Source of the DNA: Alistipes sp.
GTDB taxonomy: Bacteria; Bacteroidota; Bacteroidia; Bacteroidales; Rikenellaceae
Length of the DNA: 11,098 nucleotides
Assembly (NCBI GenBank): GCA_017380955.1
Contig: JAFOCZ010000055.1
Span: forward strand, 1 to 11,098
Reading direction: 5' to 3'
Shown in pieces: positions 5,851-11,098 of the stretch. How positions within the stretch are numbered: the stretch's first letter is position 1; each line of letters begins with the position of its first letter. Position numbers and translations under genes: made by a program. The notes below the pieces were generated by a model. It worked only from the letters and a program-made list of their open reading frames with translations. It was not told the DNA's origin and made no database searches.

Positions 5851-7284
5851 TTATCTTCTTGGTTTGATATCAAGTTTAACAGGCTTAATCAAATTCTCTG
5901 GTGAGAGGATGATGTCGAGTTCCTCCTTGGTGAGAATGCCGTGCTCGAGAACGAGGTCATATACACGACGACCTGTTGCCATAGCCTCCTTAGCAATCTT
6001 TGTAGAGTTCTTATAGCCGATAACTGGGTTAAGGGCTGTTACTACGCCGAAACTATCCTGAACATACTTCAAGCACTGCTCCTCGTTAGCCTTGATGCCA
6101 TCAACGCAGTTGATGCGAAGGGTGTCGAAGCCGTTCATCATAATCTCTGCAGACTCGAAGCAGCACTGTGCCATTGTAGGCTCCATAGCGTTAAGTTCCA
6201 TCTGAGCCTCCTGGCAGCACATTGCTACACAAGCGTCGTTACCGATAACCTTGTAGCAGATCTGGTTCATAACCTCTGGGATTACAGGGTTTACCTTACC
6301 TGGCATAATTGAAGAGCCTGGCTGACGTGCTGGAAGGTCGAACTCGTGGAGACCGCAACGAGGACCAGAGCCGAGAAGACGAAGGTCGTTACAGATCTTG
6401 TTGAGTTTGCAAGCCACACGGCGGAGTGCTGAAGAGTAGCCTACCATACAAGAGGTGTCAGATGTTGCTGCTACGAGATCCTCAGCGAGTTTGATATCCC
6501 AACCTGTGATCTGGCGGAGCGCAGCGATACACTTCTCTGCATACTCAGGCTCTGAGCAGATACCAGTACCGATTGCTGTAGCACCCATATTTACTGTGAG
6601 GAACTCCTCTGCTGCGAACTCGAGGTTCTTCTTCTCCTCGCGCAAGATCTGTGCGAAAGCACCGAATGTCTGACCAAGAGTCATAGGCACAGCATCCTCC
6701 AACTGAGTACGACCCATCTTGAGGATGTTTGCGAACTCCTTAGCCTTCTTTGCGAATGACTCGATAAGAGCATCGTAGTGCTTCATAAACACGAGGTGTG
6801 TAGCATAGAGACCGAGGTGAATACCACAAGGGTAAGCATCGTTTGTAGACTGTGAGCAGTTTACGTGGTCGTTAGGCGAGCAATACTGATACTCACCAGC
6901 CTCGTGACCCATAATCTGAAGCGCACGGTTAGCGATAACCTCGTTAGCGTTCATATTTGTTGTAGTACCCGCACCACCCTGAATCATATCGCAAGGGAAC
7001 TGGTCGTGATGCTGACCCTGCATAATCTCAAGACACGCCTTAGAGATAGCGTCAAACTGCTCGTCTGTGAGAAGGCCGAGCTGGTGGTTAGCCTCCGCAG
7101 CAGCCAACTTAGTCATTGCAAGACCGTTGATGAACAAAGGATAGTCTGAAAGGTGGAAACGGCTGATAGGGAAATTCTCAATACCGCGCAAAGTCTGCAC
7201 ACCATAGAGAGCCTCTACAGGCACCTCCATCTCACCAATAAGGTCGCTCTCAATACGAGTCTTACCTGAATAATTAGTAGCCAT
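5851..7284 (-). CDS. aspA: Aspartate ammonia-lyase (aspartase)
   Basis: Aspartase converts L-aspartate to fumarate and ammonia in the cytoplasm, feeding the fumarate-respiration and succinate routes common in gut Bacteroidales. The 477-residue protein is full length for the aspartase/fumarase superfamily. The signature GSSIMPGKVNP is at residues 323-333 with catalytic Ser325. GGAGTTTNMNANEV (103-116) matches aspartase rather than class II fumarase, which has SGTQSNMN-type wording. NDHVNCSQSTNDAYP (138-152) completes the active site. Argininosuccinate lyase and adenylosuccinate lyase are excluded by these motifs. It is the only minus-strand gene here, convergent with the surface-protein operon and divergent from coaD. 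The ATG at 7284 is followed at once by the usual N-terminal sequence and preceded by an A/T-rich leader of about 55 nt. Confidence 0.96.
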   Translation of the reverse strand: MATNYSGKTRIESDLIGEMEVPVEALYGVQTLRGIENFPISRFHLSDYPLFINGLAMTKLAAAEANHQLGLLTDEQFDAISKACLEIMQGQHHDQFPCDMIQGGAGTTTNMNANEVIANRALQIMGHEAGEYQYCSPNDHVNCSQSTNDAYPCGIHLGLYATHLVFMKHYDALIESFAKKAKEFANILKMGRTQLEDAVPMTLGQTFGAFAQILREEKKNLEFAAEEFLTVNMGATAIGTGICSEPEYAEKCIAALRQITGWDIKLAEDLVAATSDTSCMVGYSSALRRVACKLNKICNDLRLLGSGPRCGLHEFDLPARQPGSSIMPGKVNPVIPEVMNQICYKVIGNDACVAMCCQEAQMELNAMEPTMAQCCFESAEIMMNGFDTLRINCVDGIKANEEQCLKYVQDSFGVVTALNPVIGYKNSTKIAKEAMATGRRVYDLVLEHGILTKEELDIILSPENLIKPVKLDIKPRR

Positions 7285-7345
7285 AGTTTTTTAGGTTTAT
7301 ATAATTTTGTTTGTTTGTGAATTCTCAGTAGCCTGAAATAATATG

Positions 7346-7377
7346 CTAAGGTAATACTTTTTACGTAATCATCCAAC
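7346..7377 (-). promoter_or_regulatory. Possible promoter for aspA
   Basis: On the minus strand GTTG (plus 7374-7377), a 20-bp spacer and TACCTTAG (plus 7346-7353) match the Bacteroidetes consensus with one mismatch in each box. It would start transcription near 7340, leaving a leader of about 55 nt. It is the best candidate in the aspA-coaD gap, but weaker than the others in this window. Confidence 0.4.
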
Positions 7378-7433
7378 TATTAAGCAAGATTTTTACTACA
7401 ACACACACCGCATTGGGGTTTTATTGGCAGATA

Positions 7434-7465
7434 TTTCGCTTTTATGTTTTTTTTTCATACCTTTG
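7434..7465 (+). promoter_or_regulatory. Promoter for coaD and the genes after it
   Basis: TTTC (7434-7437), a 20-bp spacer and TACCTTTG (7458-7465) fit the consensus with one mismatch in the upstream box. Transcription would start near 7472. This settles the coaD start: the in-frame TTG at 7424 lies upstream of the promoter and cannot be used, while the ATG at 7487 leaves a leader of about 15 nt. Confidence 0.65.
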
Positions 7466-7486
7466 TATGTTATAGTACAAACAAAT

Positions 7487-7957
7487 ATGAGAGTTGCGAT
7501 ATTCCCAGGGTCGTTTGACCCTTTCACTCGTGGTCACGAGGCAGTTGTTGCAGAGGCTTTGCGCCTCTTCGACAAGGTCGTGATAGCCATAGGTCACAAC
7601 CCTGCAAAGCGCGGTTTGCTAAGCGTCGAGGCGCGTAAGAGGTTGATAGAGCGTGTGTATGAGGGTAACGACAATATAGAGGTTACGACATACACCACAC
7701 TTACGGGAGACGAGGCACGACGTGTGGGTGCCCAGACCATAATCCGCAGTGTGCGCAACGCCGCAGACTTCGACTATGAGCGCACTATGGATCACGCCAA
7801 CAGGGCGATATTCCCCGACCTGAGGACTGTGGTTATGATAGCACCTGCCGAGGTGGAGCACATATCATCGTCGCTGGTGAGGGAGTTACGCACCTTTGGT
7901 CACGACACCTCGGCACTACTACCCGAGGGCATTGCTTTAGAAGATTACCTTGAATAA
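7487..7957 (+). CDS. coaD: Pantetheine-phosphate adenylyltransferase CoaD
   Basis: CoaD adds AMP from ATP to 4'-phosphopantetheine, giving dephospho-CoA, the fourth step of CoA synthesis. From ATG 7487 the protein is 156 residues, normal for the family. The nucleotidyltransferase motif FPGSFDPFTRGH (residues 6-17) carries the nucleotide-binding TxxGH with His17. The second motif RSVRNAADFDYE and the third, ISSSLVREL, are both present and in the right order. Upstream in-frame codons would add a hydrophobic stretch with no family match, so the shorter start is chosen, and promoter placement agrees. The gene is first in a same-strand run with lpxD 34 nt downstream and no intervening terminator or clear promoter. 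Confidence 0.96.
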   Translation: MRVAIFPGSFDPFTRGHEAVVAEALRLFDKVVIAIGHNPAKRGLLSVEARKRLIERVYEGNDNIEVTTYTTLTGDEARRVGAQTIIRSVRNAADFDYERTMDHANRAIFPDLRTVVMIAPAEVEHISSSLVRELRTFGHDTSALLPEGIALEDYLE

Positions 7958-7991
7958 CTAATAACAAAAACAATATAACTAACTCATTACT

Positions 7992-9035
7992 ATGCAGTTT
8001 ACAGCAGAGATGATTGCCGCAGCGCTTAGTGGCGAAGTTGTCGGCAACAAAGATGCTACGGTATCTACAGTTTCATCAATCGACGGAGGTAAGGCAGGAT
8101 CGTTGGCATACCTCACAAATCCTAAATACGAGCAGTATATCTACACCACCGAGGCGAGCATCGTGCTTGTGGACAAGAGTTTCGAGCCTAAGGGTGAGGT
8201 TAAGACTACGCTTGTGAAGGTGACAAACGTCGGTGAGTGCGTGCTCAACCTTTTGGAGATGTACAACGCTACGAAGCCTCGCAAGACAGGCATCTCGAAG
8301 ATGGCATCTATAAACGAGGGTGCTACACTTGGCGAGGGTTGCTATGTTGGTGACTTTGCAGTTGTGGAGCGTGGCGCGAAGATTGGCGACAACGTACAGA
8401 TTTACCCTCAGTGCTACATTGGCGACAATGTGACAATCGGCGAGGGTACTAAGATATACCCTGGTGTGAAGATTTACGAGGGTTGCAAAATTGGTAAGAA
8501 CTGTATCCTCCACGCTGGTGCTGTCATCGGCGCTGATGGCTTTGGCTTCGCACCTCGCGAGGATGGCACATTCGCCAAGATTCCACAGTTGGGTATCGTA
8601 ATCATCGAGGACAACGTGGAGATTGGTGCTAACACCTGCGTAGACCGCGCTAAGACCGACGCTACAATCGTTCACTCGGGTGTGAAACTCGACAACCTCA
8701 TCCAGTTGGGTCACAACGTAGAGGTTGGTGCTAACACCGTGATGTCGGCACAGGTGGGTATCGCCGGCACTACAAAGGTGGGCTCTAACTGCTTCATCGC
8801 AGGTCAGGTGGGCATCGCCGACCACGTCACAGTGGGTAATGGTGTGAAGATTGGCTCGAAGTCGGGTATCGACAAGAATGTTCCTGATGGCGAGATTCGC
8901 TTTGGCTACCCAGCATTGCCAGGAGTGCAGTATCACCGCTCATTTGCGGTATTCCGCCAGTTGCCAGATATGGCATACACACTCCGCGCATTGGAGAAGA
9001 GTGTTAAGGCTCTCGAGGAGGCAAAGAAGGAGTAA
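7992..9035 (+). CDS. lpxD: UDP-3-O-acylglucosamine N-acyltransferase LpxD
   Basis: LpxD transfers a 3-hydroxyacyl chain from ACP to the amino group of UDP-3-O-acylglucosamine, the third step of lipid A synthesis, at the cytoplasmic side of the inner membrane. The 347-residue protein has the three expected parts. Residues 1-100 form a UDP-sugar-binding domain. Residues about 105-300 form a left-handed beta-helix of hexapeptide repeats (IGDNV, IGEGT, VGANT and similar). A C-terminal helix (about 315-345) completes the trimer. The catalytic His is His241 in QLGHNVEVG, with His278 in the position of the second conserved His. LpxA is excluded by the N-terminal domain and length. Its stop shares one base with the ruvC start. 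lpxC-fabZ and lpxA, frequent neighbours of lpxD in Bacteroidales, are absent on both sides. Confidence 0.95.
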   Translation: MQFTAEMIAAALSGEVVGNKDATVSTVSSIDGGKAGSLAYLTNPKYEQYIYTTEASIVLVDKSFEPKGEVKTTLVKVTNVGECVLNLLEMYNATKPRKTGISKMASINEGATLGEGCYVGDFAVVERGAKIGDNVQIYPQCYIGDNVTIGEGTKIYPGVKIYEGCKIGKNCILHAGAVIGADGFGFAPREDGTFAKIPQLGIVIIEDNVEIGANTCVDRAKTDATIVHSGVKLDNLIQLGHNVEVGANTVMSAQVGIAGTTKVGSNCFIAGQVGIADHVTVGNGVKIGSKSGIDKNVPDGEIRFGYPALPGVQYHRSFAVFRQLPDMAYTLRALEKSVKALEEAKKE

Positions 9036-9652
9036 TGGCCGAGGTTAACAAGCGCATAATGGGCATAGACCCGGGTACGAACTATATGGGTTATGGCATC
9101 ATCGAGATTGTCAACGGTGCGCCACAGGCCCTTGTGCTCGGCGACATAGACCTGCATAAGATTGGCGATGCACACCAGAAACTTCGCTATATCTTCGAGC
9201 GCGTGCAATCCTTAGCAAGGGAGTACAACCCCTCGGAGGTAGCCTTCGAGTCGCCATTCTTCGGCACTAATGTGCAGTCTATGCTCAAGTTGGGCAGGGC
9301 GCAGGGTGTTGCCATCGCCGCGGTGCTGAGCGCCTCGGAGGGCATCTCAATTGCCGAGTATGCCCCATCACGCATCAAGCAGGCGATAACAGGTCGTGGT
9401 CAGGCATCGAAGCAGCAGATTGCCGCAATGATAAACTCGATGCTCAAGACCGACTACCAGCCTCGACGTCTCGACGCTACGGATGGTATGGCTGTGGCGT
9501 TGTGCCACTGGCTCACAACCTCCAACACGCTAACACGCCTCACGGCGGGAGATAAGCGCAAGGGGCTCGGTGGCGACAGCAAGGCTCGCAAGGGCAGTTC
9601 GTCGTGGGAGAAGTTCGTAGAGTCTAATCCCGACAGGGTGACAAAGCAGTAA
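9035..9652 (+). CDS. ruvC: Holliday-junction resolvase RuvC
   Basis: RuvC is the dimeric endonuclease that nicks Holliday junctions symmetrically, working with RuvAB in recombination repair. The 205-residue protein shows the RNase H-like core. The four acidic catalytic residues are Asp12 in GIDPGT, Glu72 in AFESPFF, and Asp147 with Asp150 in RRLDATDGMA. The aromatic pair Phe75-Phe76 lies where the junction-wedging Phe is found. LKLGRAQGVA (85-94) is strongly conserved in the family. The tail beyond about residue 165 is basic and Gly/Ser-rich, ending SWEKFVESNPDRV; it makes the protein longer than the E. coli form but keeps the frame and looks genuine. The ATG overlaps the lpxD stop by one base (TAATG), so translation is probably coupled. 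Confidence 0.96.
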   Translation: MAEVNKRIMGIDPGTNYMGYGIIEIVNGAPQALVLGDIDLHKIGDAHQKLRYIFERVQSLAREYNPSEVAFESPFFGTNVQSMLKLGRAQGVAIAAVLSASEGISIAEYAPSRIKQAITGRGQASKQQIAAMINSMLKTDYQPRRLDATDGMAVALCHWLTTSNTLTRLTAGDKRKGLGGDSKARKGSSSWEKFVESNPDRVTKQ

Positions 9653-9727
9653 GCGTGATACAATATATCACTCGCCACTTGCGTTACAACGAAAAACTAA
9701 CTAACAAATTTATAACAATTAACGATT

Positions 9728-10786
9728 ATGAAAAAACTATTTTCTATGATTCTTGCCGCTGCGACAATGGTTGCTTGTGGCACAACAAATAAGATGGTCA
9801 TCAACGGCGACCTCTCGATGTTGGATAGAGCCGCTGCTGATAGCAAGGTAGAACTCCGCATCTCAGGCACAGAGGAGACATTGGCAACAACAACCCTCGA
9901 CGCTAACAAGTGCTTCACAGCCGAGGTTACACTCCCTGCGGATGATTTCGTATTGGTTATCGTGAACGACACCCCACTCTTGGAGTTGATCACCGATGGT
10001 CAGGATATCTCGTTCAACTACGACGCCGAGACTCAGAATGTGAATGTAGAGGGTACTCCTTACAACACCATCCTCAGCGACATCAAGAACGAGTTCTACA
10101 CTATGATGGATGCTCTCTACACTTGCCAGAGCGAGGAGGAGGCTGAGGCTAAGTTCGCCGAGATTGGCGCGTTCATCGAGGCTAAGTTCGTTGAGAACAA
10201 GGATAACCTCGCAGGTTTGAATCTCCTTCAGTATGTAGTATACTATGGTAACGCTGATCGCCTCAGCGAGTATTTCGATATGGTAAACCCTGAGTTTGCT
10301 CACACAGCACTCTACAAGGAGTTCGCAAAGCAGGCTGCTAACGCTAAGAACACCGCTATCGGCGCTGACCTCGTGGACATCGCTTTGGCAGATGCTGAGG
10401 GTAACATCATCAAGGTTTCGGAGTTGTGCAACGCTGGTAAGTGGGTATTGGTAGACTTCTGGGCAACGTGGTGCGGTCCTTGCCGTGGTGAGATCCCTCA
10501 CCTCGTAGAGGCATACGCAGAGTTCGCTCCTAAGGGTCTCGAGATCTATGGCATCACCTTCGACCGCAATGGCGACACTGAGAAGTGGCAGAACTTCGTA
10601 AAGGAGAATAATATGACTTGGGTTAACGTTTGGGGCACTGACGAGAACGGCAGATGGTCTGCTGGCGAGGCTTACAACGTAAGTTCTATCCCATCAAACT
10701 TCTTGTTCTCACCAGAGGGCAAACTCGTAGCGAAGAATTTGCGTGGCGAGGAGGTGAAAAAAGTGCTTTCTGAGCATATTCAGTAA
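9728..10786 (+). CDS. TlpA/ResA-like thioredoxin-fold lipoprotein with DUF4369-like N-terminal domain
   Basis: The 352-residue protein starts with a lipoprotein signal and a lipobox ending M-V-A-Cys17, so it is probably anchored in a membrane facing the periplasm. Residues about 24-115 are a beta-rich region with the pattern of DUF4369, a common front domain of Bacteroidetes thioredoxin-like proteins. Residues about 115-205 are helical. From about 210 the AhpC/TSA-type thioredoxin fold runs to the end, with the redox motif WCGPC (Trp248 to Cys252) after WVLVDFWAT and the cis-Pro loop SSIPSNF (Pro322). Both catalytic cysteines are present, so it should be an active thiol-disulfide oxidoreductase; the substrate is unknown. 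Relatives serve cytochrome c maturation or general periplasmic disulfide reduction. It lies 75 nt after ruvC with no recognisable promoter between, and a terminator follows. Confidence 0.88.
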   Translation: MKKLFSMILAAATMVACGTTNKMVINGDLSMLDRAAADSKVELRISGTEETLATTTLDANKCFTAEVTLPADDFVLVIVNDTPLLELITDGQDISFNYDAETQNVNVEGTPYNTILSDIKNEFYTMMDALYTCQSEEEAEAKFAEIGAFIEAKFVENKDNLAGLNLLQYVVYYGNADRLSEYFDMVNPEFAHTALYKEFAKQAANAKNTAIGADLVDIALADAEGNIIKVSELCNAGKWVLVDFWATWCGPCRGEIPHLVEAYAEFAPKGLEIYGITFDRNGDTEKWQNFVKENNMTWVNVWGTDENGRWSAGEAYNVSSIPSNFLFSPEGKLVAKNLRGEEVKKVLSEHIQ

Positions 10787-10809
10787 AACACTGATTATCA
10801 ACGATTAAG

Positions 10810-10841
10810 AAAAGTGACGATAAAAATCGTCACTTTTTTTT
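10810..10841 (+). terminator. Intrinsic terminator after the thioredoxin-like gene
   Basis: AAAAGTGACGAT (10810-10821) pairs perfectly with ATCGTCACTTTT (10826-10837) across an AAAA loop, followed by T residues to 10841. The stem is 12 bp with no mismatch and starts 23 nt after the stop codon. A-runs on the left also allow termination from the opposite strand. Confidence 0.95.
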
Positions 10842-10872
10842 CATTTTTTTTGTAATTTTTTTGCAAAAAAAA

Positions 10873-10904
10873 TTTGCAGAATAAAAAAAATGTAGTACCT
10901 TTGC
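10873..10904 (+). promoter_or_regulatory. Promoter for tRNA-Arg
   Basis: TTTG (10873-10876), a 19-bp A-rich spacer and TACCTTTGC (10896-10904) match the Bacteroidetes consensus exactly. The start would be near 10910, about 15 nt before the mature tRNA end. It shares its downstream box TACCTTTG with the coaD promoter. Confidence 0.85.
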
Positions 10905-10924
10905 ACTCGCAATCACAAAGCAAT

Positions 10925-10998
10925 GGCTCCGTAGCTCAACTGAATAGAGTACTTGACTACGGATCAAGCGGTTCCAGGTTTGAATCCTGGCGGAGTCA
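10925..10998 (+). tRNA. tRNA-Arg (anticodon ACG)
   Basis: A complete cloverleaf can be drawn by hand. The acceptor stem is 10925-10931 with 10991-10997 (one G-T pair), and the discriminator is A10998. The D stem is GCTC (10934-10937) with GAGT (10947-10950). The anticodon stem is CTTGA (10952-10956) with TCAAG (10964-10968), and loop CTACGGA places the anticodon ACG at 10959-10961. The T stem is CCAGG (10974-10978) with CCTGG (10986-10990). The terminal CCA is not encoded and must be added enzymatically. With A34 modified to inosine it would read CGU, CGC and CGA. The D loop reads TGAATA where G18-G19 normally stand, and the T loop reads TTTGAAT. Confidence 0.95.
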
Positions 10999-11000
10999 CA

Positions 11001-11035
11001 AAGCGGTAATCTTAGAGGTTGCCGCTTATTTTTTT
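11001..11035 (+). terminator. Intrinsic terminator after tRNA-Arg
   Basis: AAGCGGTAA (11001-11009) pairs with TTGCCGCTT (11019-11027), with one T-G pair, across a 9-nt loop. A T-rich run continues to 11035. It begins 2 nt after the mature tRNA end. Confidence 0.88.
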
Positions 11036-11063
11036 GTTGTTTACTTATCATTTTGTATCTTTG
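11033..11063 (+). promoter_or_regulatory. Promoter for the gene at the right edge, with overlapping palindrome
   Basis: TTTG (11033-11036), a 19-bp spacer and TATCTTTG (11056-11063) match the consensus exactly. The upstream box uses the T-run of the tRNA terminator. A perfect 10-bp inverted repeat, TTTTGTATCT (11051-11060) and AGATACAAAA (11068-11077), covers the downstream box and the likely start site, as an operator would. Confidence 0.75.
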
Positions 11064-11086
11064 TGTGAGATACAAAAACAAACGAC

Positions 11087-11098
11087 ATGAAAAGCAGA
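11087..11098 (+). CDS. Start of an unidentified gene (cut by window)
   Basis: ATG at 11087 follows a consensus promoter by about 23 nt and an A-rich leader. Only four codons (Met-Lys-Ser-Arg) are visible, so no function can be given. Confidence 0.45.

Noticed and set aside
7424..7486. Upstream TTG start that would lengthen CoaD by 21 residues
   Set aside because: The added hydrophobic residues have no place in CoaD, and the likely promoter lies inside this stretch.
8076..8936. Long minus-strand open frame (286 codons) inside lpxD
   Set aside because: Low-complexity antisense of the hexapeptide repeats; no family match.
9653..9727. GTGATA-CAATA-TATCAC hairpin (9655-9671) after ruvC, like the GTGATAA palindrome at 2923-2937
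   Set aside because: Too short and without a T-run to be a terminator; two similar short palindromes in 11 kb can be chance. No promoter was found in this gap either.
9863..10501. Minus-strand open frame inside the thioredoxin-like gene
   Set aside because: Antisense shadow; the sense frame has a lipobox, WCGPC and a full domain.
10874..11068. Open frame across the tRNA gene
   Set aside because: It overlaps the promoter, the tRNA and its terminator; chance frame.

Overview
The window looks like chromosomal DNA from a member of the Bacteroidetes, most likely order Bacteroidales. Four lines of evidence point that way. Promoters fit the Bacteroidetes sigma factor pattern (TTTG, 19-20 bp, TAnnTTTG) rather than TTGACA/TATAAT. 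Start codons lack Shine-Dalgarno sequences and sit in A/T-rich leaders. There is an OmpA-like/DUF3575 gene followed by a fimbrillin-like lipoprotein. The secreted thioredoxin-like lipoprotein has a DUF4369-like front half. Family and genus cannot be settled from the sequence. This is mostly an ordinary housekeeping segment, with one surface-protein gene pair and one repeat-rich intergenic region.

Layout, left to right. Bases 1-1563 hold the 3' part of a ROK-family regulator and a GNAT acetyltransferase in one transcription unit, closed by an intrinsic terminator. Bases 1619-2645 hold fabD alone, with its own promoter and terminator. Bases 2751-5415 hold a promoter, a structured leader of about 158 nt, a signal-peptide protein with an OmpA-like domain, a Pro-Glu spacer and a DUF3575 barrel, and then an overlapping lipoprotein gene and a strong terminator. 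Bases 5416-5850 carry no gene but three successive inverted-repeat structures: a REP/MITE-like palindrome, a G-rich 10-bp repeat framed by 19-bp arms, and a nested hairpin that is probably the aspA terminator. Bases 5851-7284 are aspA on the minus strand. From 7434 a plus-strand group runs coaD, lpxD, ruvC and a TlpA/ResA-like lipoprotein, ending at a terminator at 10810-10841. A tRNA-Arg(ACG) gene with its own promoter and terminator follows. The window ends with the promoter and first four codons of another gene.

How the genes fit together. FabD loads malonyl groups onto ACP, CoaD makes the CoA precursor whose phosphopantetheine arm ACP carries, and LpxD uses 3-hydroxyacyl-ACP to build lipid A. 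Three of the genes therefore touch the acyl-carrier and envelope-lipid economy, although fabD is a separate unit. RuvC is the Holliday-junction resolvase and AspA feeds fumarate metabolism. The OmpA-DUF3575 protein and its partner lipoprotein look like a small cell-surface module of unknown job. I found no defence system, CRISPR array, transposase or integrase. The least described material is the surface pair, the repeat cluster at 5479-5852, and a few regulatory palindromes.
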